Of a DNA stretch of 64,000 nucleotides, positions 53,249 through 63,043 are shown in pieces. A program made the position numbers and the translations under genes. Source of the stretch: Arthrobacter sp. TMP15 (GTDB lineage Bacteria > Actinomycetota > Actinomycetes > Actinomycetales > Micrococcaceae); contig NZ_CP154262.1 in assembly GCF_039529835.1 (NCBI RefSeq), positions 1,550,001 to 1,614,000 of the forward strand. The letters are read 5' to 3'. The notes under the pieces were generated by a model. It was given only the letters and a program-made list of their open reading frames with translations. It searched no databases and had not been told where the DNA came from. Numbering within the stretch: the first letter of the stretch is position 1; each line of letters starts with the position of its first letter.

Positions 53249-54222
53249 TGTGTTGCTATCCGTGGGTCCGCGATTCGTTCGGCAATATCGGATAGGGCCA
53301 TAATGACGATATAGGCGGCGGATGAGAGCAGAGCAACGCCTGTGACCAAGGGGATATCCCTAGAAGTGACGGCAGAAAGAAGTGAGCGTCCCAGACCTGG
53401 ACGGGCAAAGATGGACTCAACCACAACTGCGCCCGAGAGAAGCGATCCCAGGGCCCACCCGGAGAGGGCAATGCCTGGAAGTGCTGCGTGCCGCAATGAA
53501 TGGCGCAGCAGTACCCCTATCTCCGATTCCCCTCGGGCCCGCGCGGAAAGAGCAAAAGCCGAGCGTTGGGCTTCTCCCATGGTGTCCCGCATAACCTGAC
53601 CTAAAAAACCTGCCAGCGGAAGAGCCAGTGTGGCTACGGGCAAAACAAGACCAGCCGGTGTGCTGGTACTCACCGGTGGGAGCCAACCCAGCAGGGTGGA
53701 AAAAACCATGATCAGCACACTGGCCAGCCAAAAGTGGGGTACTGCAGCCGAGACGATCTCCAATCCCGAAGCCACGCTCGAACCCACTGCACCACTGCGA
53801 GTCGAAACCACAGCAAGCAGAAGCGCCATGGTCCAGGCCACCAACAGTGCTAGTACGGCGAGAGTCAGTGTAGAAGGAACCAACTCAACCAGCACTTCCG
53901 AGACTGGACTCTTCAACGAATATGACGTGCCCATGTCTCCCGTGGCAAGTCTGCGCAGTTGAGAAAAATACTGCACGTGCAGCGGTAAATCCAAACCATA
54001 TTGGGCTCGAGCTGCTGCAAGGGCTTCGGGGGAAGCTTGGGAGCCTGGACCACCCATGATGGCTTCGGCCGGGTCCCCTGGGATCATCCGAATTGCAAAG
54101 AAGATGGCCGTGGCAACCGCCCAGAGCACAAAGACAGCGCCACCGACTTTGCGCAGGAGCCATCGCAGGCACACCACGAAAACGTCCGATTTATTAGGGA
54201 ACGCTGCAGGAGATGTAAGCAC
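53245..54222 (-). CDS. ABC importer permease, DppB/OppB type
   Basis: A 325-residue permease with about six helices. Typical signs are FAIRMIPGDPAEAIMGGPGS near the start, the EAA loop ALSARARGESEIGVLLRHSL, and the closing GAVVVESIFARPGLGRSLLSA. It overlaps the DppC-type gene by 4 bp and follows the binding-protein gene by 26 bp. Confidence 0.9.
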   Translation of the reverse strand: MLTSPAAFPNKSDVFVVCLRWLLRKVGGAVFVLWAVATAIFFAIRMIPGDPAEAIMGGPGSQASPEALAAARAQYGLDLPLHVQYFSQLRRLATGDMGTSYSLKSPVSEVLVELVPSTLTLAVLALLVAWTMALLLAVVSTRSGAVGSSVASGLEIVSAAVPHFWLASVLIMVFSTLLGWLPPVSTSTPAGLVLPVATLALPLAGFLGQVMRDTMGEAQRSAFALSARARGESEIGVLLRHSLRHAALPGIALSGWALGSLLSGAVVVESIFARPGLGRSLLSAVTSRDIPLVTGVALLSSAAYIVIMALSDIAERIADPRIATQ

Positions 54223-54248
54223 GGGCGGCGGTGATTTCTTCTCAGTGC

Positions 54249-55913
54249 CTAGTTAGCCAACCAGGCATCGACGAAGAGCGGTGTTGCGACTGCAGTGGTG
54301 GAACCCACGTTTTTCAGTTTATCCGAGTAAAGAAAATGGTTCTGCTGGTCATAGAGGGGCAGAACGTAGTAGCCCTCAAGAACCTGCTTTTGCACCTGGG
54401 CATACAGGTCTTTGCGCTGCTCTTCGTCCTTTGTAGTCCCGGCGGCGTCAAGCAAGGCATCGAGGTTTTCGTTTTTGACTTGGGAGAGATTGGCAAAGTA
54501 GCCCGAGGGGGCGGGAATGGTTGAATCAGAATGGAAAAGGATGGCTAAGACGCTCGGACCAACCTTGGTGTAGGGAGCGGAGACGAGGTTGTAGTTGTTT
54601 TTGGCCAAGTCGCCATACCAGCTGGAGACATCCAAGAGGTTGATCTTGATCTCGATGCCAGATTCTTTGGCAGTGGCCTGCATCTGTTCGAAGAGTGATT
54701 GTTCAGCTGGGATGGACTGGCTGGTACTTACCGGAAAATTGAGGGAAAGCCTGGCCCCGTCCTTAACGCGGTATCCCTCAGCGTCGCGTCGTTTCCAGCC
54801 AGCGGCATCGAGTAACTCGCCAGCCTTTGCCGGGTCGTAGTTGAAGAGCTTTTCCTCAGAGTATGCCAGCGGTTCAACGCTGGAGAGGGGTGAATAGGAA
54901 CGCGGTGCCGTGTCGAAGAAGAGAGAATCAATACTTGCATTGACGTTCACCGCGTGGATGAAGGCTTCCCGGACGTTGACGTCGTTGAACGGGGCTTTAG
55001 AAGAGTTCAGCTCAATACGATTCGCGGCTCCGGGGCGCGGTGCATCCAGGTGCTTGATACTGGCAATCTTGCCGGCTGCGGCAATGGCGTCAGGCTGGGC
55101 GTTGTCGATGACCTGCACTTCACCGGCTTGCAGGGCAGCATAGCGGGTTGCCGCCTCGGGGATGAAGCGCCAAGTGATGGAATCCAGGTGCGCTTTCCCT
55201 GCGTTTGCAGCGCTCGGATCAGGGGAGATGTACGCGTCGTTGCGCACAAGGTTTACGGATTCCTGCTTTTTCCAGGATTCAACCTTGAAAGGTCCAGTGC
55301 CCACAGGGGATGCACAGTTCTCGGCTTGGGGACGCTTAAGCGCAGTAGGGGACTCAATGGATACCCAGGGCATGGAGAACGATTCCAGCAGTGAGTTATC
55401 CGGGGTCTTGAGGCGTAATTCAAGGGTGTTGGTATCGGTAACCTTCATGGAATCGATTTTTCCAAGGGCTAGGTAGCCAGTGGATGAAGCGGTGCTGGGA
55501 TCTAACAGGTGCTCAAAGTTGCTCTTGACTGCTTCAGCGTCCAGTGCGGTGCCATCGGTGAAGCTTATGCCAGCACGAATCTTCACTGTTCGGGTGAGCC
55601 CATCATCTGAGACAGTAGAGTCTTCGGCGAGCCAAGGAACCAACAAGCCTTCGGCGTTTTTGGTATAGAGCGTCTCCAAATATTGCGAGGAGACAAGCGC
55701 TTGTGGGTAGTTGCCCCCAACATGGGGATCTAGGCAACTGGGTTCGGCGTCGCCGGAAGCGTAAACCAGGGTTCCGCCAGCAACTGGTGTGCCGGCATCG
55801 TCGCCAGCACCCGCCGTGGGGCTTACGGGTGAGCAGCCTGTCAGAATAAGTGCTGCGGCTAGGGCCGTAGCTGCCGGAAATAAACTGTTGGCTAAGGGGC
55901 GAGCGAGAGTCAT
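54249..55913 (-). CDS. Oligopeptide-type ABC substrate-binding lipoprotein
   Basis: A family 5 extracellular solute-binding protein (DppA/OppA/NikA type) of about 554 residues. It has a lipoprotein signal: ATALAAALILTGCSPVS, where LTGC is the lipobox. The body shows the family entry (GTLVYASGDAEPSCLDPHVG), the pair VKIRAGISFTDGTALDAEAV, and DAYISPDPSAANAGKAHLDS. Ligand is unknown; peptide, nickel or sulphur compounds are possible. The start is ATG 55913, six bases after AGGAAG; an upstream ATG at 55919 lies too close to that site. The gene is preceded by a 34-codon ORF that ends 45 bp before. Confidence 0.9.
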   Translation of the reverse strand: MTLARPLANSLFPAATALAAALILTGCSPVSPTAGAGDDAGTPVAGGTLVYASGDAEPSCLDPHVGGNYPQALVSSQYLETLYTKNAEGLLVPWLAEDSTVSDDGLTRTVKIRAGISFTDGTALDAEAVKSNFEHLLDPSTASSTGYLALGKIDSMKVTDTNTLELRLKTPDNSLLESFSMPWVSIESPTALKRPQAENCASPVGTGPFKVESWKKQESVNLVRNDAYISPDPSAANAGKAHLDSITWRFIPEAATRYAALQAGEVQVIDNAQPDAIAAAGKIASIKHLDAPRPGAANRIELNSSKAPFNDVNVREAFIHAVNVNASIDSLFFDTAPRSYSPLSSVEPLAYSEEKLFNYDPAKAGELLDAAGWKRRDAEGYRVKDGARLSLNFPVSTSQSIPAEQSLFEQMQATAKESGIEIKINLLDVSSWYGDLAKNNYNLVSAPYTKVGPSVLAILFHSDSTIPAPSGYFANLSQVKNENLDALLDAAGTTKDEEQRKDLYAQVQKQVLEGYYVLPLYDQQNHFLYSDKLKNVGSTTAVATPLFVDAWLAN

Positions 55914-55958
55914 GAACATCTTCCTGCGGACCAGTAAAGTGAAACATTGTGGGGGTGC

Positions 55959-56063
55959 TCACCATCCGTTCTCTCGGCCATGGGCCGGCTGTGGATTGGT
56001 GGGCGCCGCGTTCAACCCTAGCCGGGCGACCGAGTCGCCGCGGTGCCATGTGGCGCAGATCAT
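55959..56063 (-). CDS. 34-codon upstream ORF (possible leader peptide)
   Basis: ATG 56063 follows AGAGGA with five-base spacing, a strong ribosome-binding site. The peptide starts MICATWHRGDSVARLGLNAA and ends TGA at 55959–55961. The DNA is rich in stems (GGCGACTCGGTCGCC; CGGCCCATGGCCG). It lies in the 197-bp gap between the amino-acid ABC ATPase and the oligopeptide binding protein. A cis-acting leader peptide that couples translation to attenuation is possible; the third codon is Cys, and cysteine-dependent leader ORFs are known in mycobacteria. The small size makes it uncertain. Confidence 0.5.
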   Translation of the reverse strand: MICATWHRGDSVARLGLNAAPTNPQPAHGRENGW

Positions 56064-56110
56064 AGTTCCTCTGGGCAGGGGCGTGAAGAGTGTCCGGACC
56101 CTGAGAAGCC

Positions 56111-56878
56111 TTAAAACACTTTGGAGAGGAACATTTTGGTTCGTTCGTGCTGGGGTTTGGAAAGGACTTGCTCAGGATTCCCGGATTCCACCACGACACC
56201 ACCGTCCATGAACACCAGCGAGTCAGCCACTTCACGGGCGAATCCCATTTCATGGGTCACCACAATCATCGTCATGCCACTGCTGGCCAGTTCCTTCATC
56301 ACATCCAGAACCTCGCCCACAAGCTCGGGATCCAGGGCGCTTGTTGGTTCATCAAAGAGCATCAGTTTCGGATCCATGGCTAAAGCCCTGGCAATGGCAA
56401 CGCGCTGCTGCTGACCTCCGGAAAGATGAGCCGGGTAATAATCGGACTTATCGCCCAAACCAACCCGTTCCATCAGTTCTTTTGCTCTCGCTGCTGCCTT
56501 GGTTTTTGAAAGTCCTTTTACCCGCATCGGGGCCTGGATTATATTTTCAAGCGCCGTCAGGTGTGGGAACAAATTGAAGCGCTGAAAAACCATCCCAATC
56601 TCTCGGCGCTGAAAAGCAGCCTCTTTGGGCCGGAGTTCGTATAGTTTCTCGCCCCTCTGCCGGTAGCCCACCAGCTGACCATCCACGGAGAGCCGTCCGG
56701 CGTCGACCCGTTCCAAATGGTTGATGCAGCGTAGGAACGTCGATTTCCCGGAACCGCTGGGACCCACTATGCAGAGGACTTCACCGGCATCAACTTTCAG
56801 ACTGATGCTTTTCAGGACCACGTTGGAACCAAAACTCTTGGATACGCGGTCCGCATGCACCATCGGAATATTGCTCAT
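56111..56878 (-). CDS. Polar amino-acid ABC importer ATPase (GlnQ/HisP type)
   Basis: A 255-residue ATPase with Walker [16 protein letters not shown], signature [16 protein letters not shown] and Walker [16 protein letters not shown], followed by the D-loop and H-switch ([16 protein letters not shown]). The overlap with the permease stop is 4 bp (ATGA at 56875–56878). It is the last gene of a three-gene polar amino-acid importer. Confidence 0.93.
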   Translation of the reverse strand: MSNIPMVHADRVSKSFGSNVVLKSISLKVDAGEVLCIVGPSGSGKSTFLRCINHLERVDAGRLSVDGQLVGYRQRGEKLYELRPKEAAFQRREIGMVFQRFNLFPHLTALENIIQAPMRVKGLSKTKAAARAKELMERVGLGDKSDYYPAHLSGGQQQRVAIARALAMDPKLMLFDEPTSALDPELVGEVLDVMKELASSGMTMIVVTHEMGFAREVADSLVFMDGGVVVESGNPEQVLSKPQHERTKMFLSKVF

Positions 56879-57864
56879 CCCTTGCCGCCTATCTCGTTGC
56901 CAAGGGGTTCGGTGGTGAGCCCTATAGCTGCTGGGGGCGTTCCGGGACCGGAAGCCTTCTCGCTTTTGCGCTGACCGGAGCCGCGGGAGAATCGCTTCTC
57001 GATGAAGTGCTGGCCGACCATGAGGATGGAGGTGAACAAGAGATACCAGATAGAGGCGACAATTAGCAGCGGGACCGGTGTAAACGTGACCGCCGAGATG
57101 CCGCGGGAGACGCCATACAGGTCAATACTTAGTGGGATAGCCGCCACCAGGGACGTGGTCTTGAGCATTGAGATGACCTCGTTGCCCGTCGGTGGAATGA
57201 TGATGCGCATTGCCTGAGGGACCACAATGTAACGCATGGTCTGACTCCAGGACATTGCCAGAGCGCGTGATGCTTCCTCCTGTCCTTCATCCACTGAGAG
57301 CAACCCCGCTCTGACAATCTCTGACATGTACGCGGCCTCGTTCAAAGCCAGACCGATGATTGCAGTGACAAACAGGTTAGTGAAAATGCCATTCTGAAAG
57401 GTAATCCAAGGAGTCATGAACGGCACTCCAACGGTTAGCACCGGGTAAATTAGGGCGACAATGCCCCAGAAAACCAGCTGAACATAAACAGGAGTTCCAC
57501 GAAAAATCCAAATGTAGAGCCAGGCAATACTTTTCACAACAGGGTTAGGGGAGAGCCGCATAATTGCCAACAGCAAGCCCAATGCTATGGCCAGGACCAT
57601 GGCATACACCGTGAGTTGCAACGTCACCAGGGCTGCCTGGCTGATTCGTTTGTCGAAAATAAACTTTCCTACGTTCGACCAGCCATAGGCTTCACGTTGA
57701 AAAGCGTCGATGATAAAGACAGCCAGTAGAGCCACCAAAATCACGGCCACAATAATGCGCCATGGATGGCGCAGTGGGATTGCCTTGACTACTTCGCCAT
57801 CCTGCTCAACATGCAGTGGAAGCGAAGGCGCCACGGGGGTTTCGCTGCTCTCCGGTGTCCTCAT
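56875..57864 (-). CDS. Polar amino-acid ABC importer permease
   Basis: A 329-residue His/Glu/Gln/Arg-type permease with an additional N-terminal helix (residues about 35–52) besides the normal five. The EAA-type loop is [20 protein letters not shown], followed by [20 protein letters not shown], both diagnostic. The C-terminal tail is hydrophilic. It is 6 bp downstream of the binding-protein gene, so one operon is almost certain. Confidence 0.92.
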   Translation of the reverse strand: MRTPESSETPVAPSLPLHVEQDGEVVKAIPLRHPWRIIVAVILVALLAVFIIDAFQREAYGWSNVGKFIFDKRISQAALVTLQLTVYAMVLAIALGLLLAIMRLSPNPVVKSIAWLYIWIFRGTPVYVQLVFWGIVALIYPVLTVGVPFMTPWITFQNGIFTNLFVTAIIGLALNEAAYMSEIVRAGLLSVDEGQEEASRALAMSWSQTMRYIVVPQAMRIIIPPTGNEVISMLKTTSLVAAIPLSIDLYGVSRGISAVTFTPVPLLIVASIWYLLFTSILMVGQHFIEKRFSRGSGQRKSEKASGPGTPPAAIGLTTEPLGNEIGGKG

Positions 57865-57870
57865 GGCTTG

Positions 57871-58773
57871 TTAGCTTTTCGCGCCTACGTTGATGGTGGC
57901 GGTGGAAACTGAGCCACTTTCTACACCCCATTTGGTGAGGATCTTGGTGTAGGAGCCGTCGTCGATCAGGGCCTGTAGCGCGTTCTGAAGAACGGGCTTG
58001 AATTCTCCGTCCTTGATGACAGGCATCCCATAAGGGGCAACTTCGAAAGCGTCGCCGGAAGTGTGGAGCTTTCCATCGGTTTTAGAGATCGCAAAGAGGG
58101 TGACAGGTGAATCGGCACTCATGGCATCCACCTGTCCAATGACGAGTGCATTGGTTGCCTGGTCTTGAGAGTCGAATTTGAAGATCTCGATGGCTGCTTT
58201 GCCGGCGTCGGTGCAGGCCTTGGATTTGGCTGGAACCTCATGAGTGTCCTCATAGGTGGTGGCCTGCACGGCAACTTTTAGTCCACAGGCGTTGTTGGGA
58301 TCAACCGTTTTATCCACGGGGGAGGCCCATTGGATTCCTGCCATGTAGTAGTTCACGAAGTCGACCTGCTTTTCGCGTTCTGCCGTGTCCGTGAAGGAAG
58401 ACATGCCCATGTCATTTTTCCCGGCGTTGATGGCTGGCAGGATGTTATCGAAGGTACCGATGTCGAAGTTAACTTTTAGCCCCATCACCTCACCAAGGGC
58501 GTTTGCGAGGTCTACCGACCAGCCAGCGGGCTTGCCGTTGGCGTCCTTGAACTCATTGGGTGGGTAATTATTAGCCATTCCCACATTTAGCACACCGGCA
58601 CTCTTGATCTTTTCCGGCACAGAGGCCGCGATTGCATCATTTTTCTTGACCACAATGGCATCGCCTGAGGCAGAGGAGCTGGCACCTGGTGCGGTAGCGC
58701 TGTTGTCCACGCAACCGGTTAGCATCATTGCTACGGCGGCAGTCAGTGCGGGAATTGCATACTTTGCGCGCAT
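57871..58773 (-). CDS. Polar amino-acid ABC substrate-binding lipoprotein
   Basis: A 300-residue family 3 solute-binding protein with a lipobox (LTAAVAMMLTGCVDNS). The ligand-binding region starts VLNVGMANNYPPNEFKDANG and continues GWSVDLANALGEVMGLKVNF and DMGMSSFTDTAEREKQVDFV, the usual signature for amino-acid binding. The C-terminal part (SYTKILTKWGVESG) closes the family match. RBS AAGGA lies seven bases before ATG 58773. The ligand is not identifiable from sequence. Confidence 0.92.
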   Translation of the reverse strand: MRAKYAIPALTAAVAMMLTGCVDNSATAPGASSSASGDAIVVKKNDAIAASVPEKIKSAGVLNVGMANNYPPNEFKDANGKPAGWSVDLANALGEVMGLKVNFDIGTFDNILPAINAGKNDMGMSSFTDTAEREKQVDFVNYYMAGIQWASPVDKTVDPNNACGLKVAVQATTYEDTHEVPAKSKACTDAGKAAIEIFKFDSQDQATNALVIGQVDAMSADSPVTLFAISKTDGKLHTSGDAFEVAPYGMPVIKDGEFKPVLQNALQALIDDGSYTKILTKWGVESGSVSTATINVGAKS

Positions 58774-59019
58774 TGGGTGTCCTTAGTGGGTGATCGAAAG
58801 TGATGTACCTTACTGCGTGTCATCGTAGTCGAGGCCATAGCTAAAAAATGCAGTTTCGGTGGCCGACTCACCTTGCTTGCTCTTTGTGGAGGTGCTGAGC
58901 ACTATCTTCTTCTTGTAGATCTCCGCAGAATCTTGCTGGTGCTTGTTTGCGCTGCGTCCATACCGGCTGTGCGGATCAATGGCGGATTTGTTGATGCCCG
59001 GCAGGCGAGCCCCGTTGCG

Positions 59020-59205
59020 AAGTGGGAGCCACGAGCCCCACTCACCCTGGCAGCGTGGATCGAAGGAGAACGCAAACAAGCTTTTGCACCAATACTCCCC
59101 AAGGGCACCGGCCTTGCAGGTTACACCTAAGCCGACCTGGACAATGTCGCTACAGCCCTAAACAATGGGACCCGGGAACGCTACGGCTACGGCAGCAAAA
59201 CCCCA
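59020..59205 (+). pseudogene. IS30 family transposase, C-terminal remnant
   Basis: Frames near 59025–59200 give HSPWQRGSKENANKLLHQYS, then LPKGTGLAGYT and ADLDNVATALNN with GYGSKTP. This is the closing part of IS30 transposases, where SPWQRG-x-NENTNGLLRQY is followed by PKGTDL and LN-x-RPRKTLG-x-x-P. A stop and a frame change break it, and the catalytic DDE domain is missing. Confidence 0.65.
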
Positions 59206-59632
59206 GATGGTGAACTAGCTACTGATGAAGACTTGCGGGGAGCAGAATTTGCCGCTATCTACCGTGCACCTTACGTAGATGCCTGCAAAATATCCTTGAA
59301 TGGCGTCCGGACGCGGTCATCACTTGTGGCGAAAGCTACAAACACGCGGAGCTCATCCCGCGGTCGGTCCCAGGCAGGGCACATATCCTGTGCGAAAAAC
59401 CACTGGCCCCCTACCTGGCCCATGCGAAGGACGGTATTACGGTTAAGGCGCCTGCGAAGGTCATTTCATTAACGGCCATTCCTGTCAGATCTTCTGCTGT
59501 ATATCAAGAACTCAGGGCCTTCGTGCGAGCAGGGCTGCTTGGTCAAGTTCTCTCCATAGTGGGAATAACCAATGGGTGGCTACCTAGCGATCGAGCATGG
59601 TTAACTGATCCGGTTCTAGTTGGTGGTGCCTA
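59206..59632 (+). pseudogene. Gfo/Idh/MocA family oxidoreductase, remnant
   Basis: From 59302 the frame reads WRPDAVITCGESYKHAELIP, then HILCEKPLAPYLAHAKDG and ELRAFVRAGLLGQVLSIVGI. The ILCEKP(L/F) motif after the Rossmann domain and the RAG-x-LG segment are diagnostic of Gfo/Idh/MocA dehydrogenases. Both the Rossmann GxGxxG and the C-terminal half are missing. A relic. Confidence 0.6.
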
Positions 59633-59859
59633 AAGCCTCAAACACTTACTGACCGTCAGGGGAGCATGTGGTGCCATGAAGATTGATCCAATTGCATCCC
59701 CTGTGGGTTGGTTCGATGCTGGCGGTTGTGAAGGCGGCCCAGCGATCCGTAGTTATAGGGCCTCACGTGCAATGCTGAGCGTTGCCCTTTGATGCTGAGA
59801 ATCAAACCAACAAGTCAGCTATGAATCCAGTGCCGAAGTCCCGTGACGTGCAACTAACC

Positions 59860-60987
59860 TCAGGAATCCCAGATGGGGCCGAATGCTGGTACGCCACGTG
59901 GTTCAAATTCGCCAACGACCCGTCCGGTGACCGATTTATTCGAAACACAGATCACTGCGTCGGCGCCGGAGGCAACAAAGGCGTTGTAGGAAAGTTCAAA
60001 TACATCAGGTTTGCCCTGCTCCGAGGTGTTCCAGATGACGGTTTCGGGCTGCGCCGAGGTGACTTCACCAACGAGCTCATCGCCGTAAGTGGCATGTGGG
60101 GTTTTGGTCACCCAATCGAGCCGAGCCCCCTGTGTATCGGTAAGTAGGTGGCCAAGCACTGGACCAATGCCGCTTCCTGTGACAACGTAAACCACACGAT
60201 TTAAAAGTCACTTGGCGTTTGCCACGCCGACGGTGGGAATGCCGCGAATTCATACATGCGCTGGCGGCTTCGCGATGAACTCTGATGTCCACCCGCCAGC
60301 CCGCGAGACCACCATGCGGTATCCAGATTCCCCTGATGTAGCCGTGATTGAGCTTGACAATTACTACGTGGGGCGAAGGACGCTCAACTGTGATCGGCAC
60401 ACGCCGCAGCAACAACCAGGGCAACACTGCTAGTGCACTGGAGGCCACGAGCATCCAGAAGATTGGTGAGGTCAAAAGAGGCTGCTCGAACGTTCGGGCC
60501 GGCGTCTATAACTGGGCCAGAAGCATTGCATTCACCCACGCACAACCCATGACGGCCCGAGTCCCGAAGCGATGCGACGCCTCAAAGACATCGTGGCGAC
60601 GGGTACGAAACTTTGTCCCCGCTAGGGTGCAGATGGTGAGTAACAATGTTGCCACGATGAGCGCCATGGCTACGGATACATCGTCGTAGCCTGCTTCTCC
60701 ATCAGCCCACGCTGGAGCAAGAAGTGCAACGAAACGATGTACCAGGCCGTGCCGGCCAGAGCGCCGCCAACATGCAAACCATCCACATGGTAGTACTGGG
60801 CAAGGCGCCATCGTAGCTTCTGTGGCCAAGAGGATGGCGCACGTGTAGCTGGCCAGGAGATGAAGTTCACCATCCGGCCATCATTCCCCAGAGGAACACC
60901 AGCGCATTAGCGCTGAGCACTCCCAGGAAGAGAACTACGTAGAGGACAACTCGTGCACGGCCGCGAGGCGGCATTTGATCAGGCTGC
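59860..60987 (-). pseudogene. TmpA-like membrane oxidoreductase, decayed
   Basis: Read from the right, four frames follow: a start with GRARVVLYVVLFLGVLSANA (60.95 kb), a helix piece YYHVDGLHVGGALAGTAWYI (60.75 kb), further helices ending SALAVLPWLLLRRVPITVER (60.4 kb), and an FAD/NAD(P)-binding-like end with VYVVTGSGIGPVLGHLL and ADAVICVSNKSVTGRVVGEF and the closing PAFGPIWDS (59.86 kb). The layout recalls TmpA-type integral membrane proteins associated with NRPS-like enzymes. At least three frame changes exclude function. No related biosynthetic gene is nearby. Confidence 0.6.
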
Positions 60988-61203
60988 ACCTATTCAGTCA
61001 GTGGCGGATCGGCTAGAGAGTCGCCAGTTGCAAGCACGAGAACATTTTTTAGTCTCATGTGTACTCTCAGCAAATTTTCAAGCTTTACCCAGTTCATGTT
61101 ATTGAAATGTTCAGCCCCGAGCGTCGTATGGGCTTTTCACGCTGTAGTGCGCCCGCATTTAATTTCCTGCTGAGTATGCATCAGCTCCGGATCCGGTGAG
61201 CCA

Positions 61204-62853
61204 CTACTGTCTGTGGGCACGTCCTCCACGGCGTCGTGAGGTCCAGGCAAGATATCCGCCAAAAGCCGTCACTACCCCAACACCACCGGCCACCAGCGGA
61301 TTCTGCCAGATGCGCAGTCTCTCCCGATCTGCCGCCGTGAGCTCACCAATACCTCGAATGAATGCCGCAACAATCATCCCGGCCACAAGTCGGTTACCTA
61401 TCTGTTCGGCTCGGGTCATTAACGGGTCTAATTCTGCGGCTCGAAGGTGAACTTCAACGCCGTCGTCCAAGTGGTCAATTAATTTTCTCACTCGATCAGG
61501 AAGTTCAGCGGCGAGAACGGCAGCATCTAATCCCCATCGGGAGAAGTTGCGAAGGAAATCCTGCGGAATTGCCCGTTCAAAGGCAAATTTGCTGGCGTAG
61601 GGCTTGACGACTGTACCTAGGTTGAAGTCTGGATTCAATCGAGCACCCATGCCTTCTGTCATGAAGACCATTTTTGTCAGCATCGCGATCTCGCTAGGCA
61701 ACTGAAGATGATGATTACGCAAAATAGCGAGTATTTCTCCTATGAGCGGTGAAATTTCGATTTCACCCAAAGCCCTTCCCTGATATTGCTTCATAAAACG
61801 AAGTACATCCTGACGAAAAACACTGCGATCCGTAGATGGGCGGTTGATTGAAAGTTCCAGCAATGACCGGCAGATGCGGTCTGCGTCATTGAGGCTAAGC
61901 GCCAGTAAAAGGTTTCCGAGGTGTCCTCGAAGTTCTTTGTCGACCTCTCCGACCATGCCAAAATCAATTAAGGCTATGCGAGTATTAGTTTCGACAAACA
62001 AATTGCCCGGGTGCGGGTCCGCATGGAAAAAACCGTCCTCAAAGATCATTTTGACCGCAGCCTTGGCTGCTAGCTCAGCCAAAAAGTTCTTCTCGGCGGC
62101 AGGCATGGCAAGGACTTCTTCGTCGTCGATCTTTAGTCCAAAGATGCGTTCGATCGTCAGAACTCGGGAAGTTGTCCTATTCCAATAGATTTTTGGAATA
62201 TGGATGCTGGGATCGTCAGCAAAATTTTTAGCGAAACGTTCCGCATTGTGTCCCTCTTGCAAGTAATCGAGCTCCGCCCGAAGGGTTGTGGCGAAATTGG
62301 CGGAAATTGCCTCAAGGTTGTAATCCGCTACGAGCGTCCAATTGCGGCTTAGATGTTGGGCCAGGTTTTGCAGGATCTCCAGATCCTCCTGCACTTGGGC
62401 GACTACTCCTGGGCGGCGGACTTTAATGACGACGGCTGTGCCGTCATGCAGTGTTGCTGCGTGGGCTTGCCCAATCGAAGCGCTTGCCAACGGAGAATCG
62501 CTAAAGGCCTTAAAGAGCTCTTCAGGACTTGCTCCCAATTCTTGCTCGATGAGGGACCTGATGGTTCCGGCAGGCACTTCTGGGGCACTGCTTTGAAGTT
62601 TGGATAATGCAGTGAGGTAGCCCGGCGGCAGAATATCGGGACGTGTGGAAAGCACCTGGCCGAGTTTAATGAAAGTTGGGCCAAGTTCTTCCAACGCACG
62701 CCGCAACCGCTCGGGATCGGAAAGATCCTCAGACCCCTGCGATCCCGAGCCAGGTAAAAACCGACCCAATCCCAATCTTGTAGTCAGAGAGCCAAAACCA
62801 TGGCGTGCCAAAATCTCTGCAACCTCGGCGTACCGTTCAAAATGGTTACCCAC
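61204..62853 (-). CDS. AarF/UbiB (ABC1) family atypical kinase
   Basis: A 549-residue ABC1-family protein, intact. The typical KxGQ motif is FIKLGQVLSTRPDILPP (about residue 81), the alanine-rich nucleotide loop SPLASASIGQAH, the catalytic His/Asp region FFHADPHPGNLFV, and the metal-binding DFGMVGEVD. Two helices near the C-terminus (GNRLVAGMIVAAFIRGI, then GGVGVVTAFGGYLAW) anchor it to the membrane. Homologues support ubiquinone or lipid metabolism; in menaquinone-using Actinobacteria the role is not settled. Confidence 0.93.
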   Translation of the reverse strand: MGNHFERYAEVAEILARHGFGSLTTRLGLGRFLPGSGSQGSEDLSDPERLRRALEELGPTFIKLGQVLSTRPDILPPGYLTALSKLQSSAPEVPAGTIRSLIEQELGASPEELFKAFSDSPLASASIGQAHAATLHDGTAVVIKVRRPGVVAQVQEDLEILQNLAQHLSRNWTLVADYNLEAISANFATTLRAELDYLQEGHNAERFAKNFADDPSIHIPKIYWNRTTSRVLTIERIFGLKIDDEEVLAMPAAEKNFLAELAAKAAVKMIFEDGFFHADPHPGNLFVETNTRIALIDFGMVGEVDKELRGHLGNLLLALSLNDADRICRSLLELSINRPSTDRSVFRQDVLRFMKQYQGRALGEIEISPLIGEILAILRNHHLQLPSEIAMLTKMVFMTEGMGARLNPDFNLGTVVKPYASKFAFERAIPQDFLRNFSRWGLDAAVLAAELPDRVRKLIDHLDDGVEVHLRAAELDPLMTRAEQIGNRLVAGMIVAAFIRGIGELTAADRERLRIWQNPLVAGGVGVVTAFGGYLAWTSRRRGGRAHRQ

Positions 62854-62960
62854 TGAATTGCTCCCATCATTGCTGACCCGAAACGCTGATACGAAGCTAA
62901 CCGCGTACCAAACACTAACGTGAGCCTACTGCTTGATGCGAAAACACTACATGCGCTAAG

Positions 62961-63013
62961 AAGAGCAGAAGGTTCTCCCGGGCGTTTGCGGCCCGGGAGA
63001 ACCTTCTGCTCTT
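62961..63013. terminator. Perfect 23-bp stem, terminator of the acyl-CoA dehydrogenase gene
   Basis: AAGAGCAGAAGGTTCTCCCG plus GGC (62961–62983) is a perfect complement of 62991–63013 around a 7-base loop. It is 30 bp after the acyl-CoA dehydrogenase stop on the minus strand, and reads TCTTCTTAG after the stem in that direction. Confidence 0.8.
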
Positions 63014-63043
63014 CACGGCAGCTTCATTGGTGAAACGATATTC

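Noticed and set aside
55959-56063. SAM-type or other riboswitch in the leader of the oligopeptide importer
   Set aside because: The stems do not follow any riboswitch consensus I know, and the region is better explained by an ORF with a strong ribosome-binding site.
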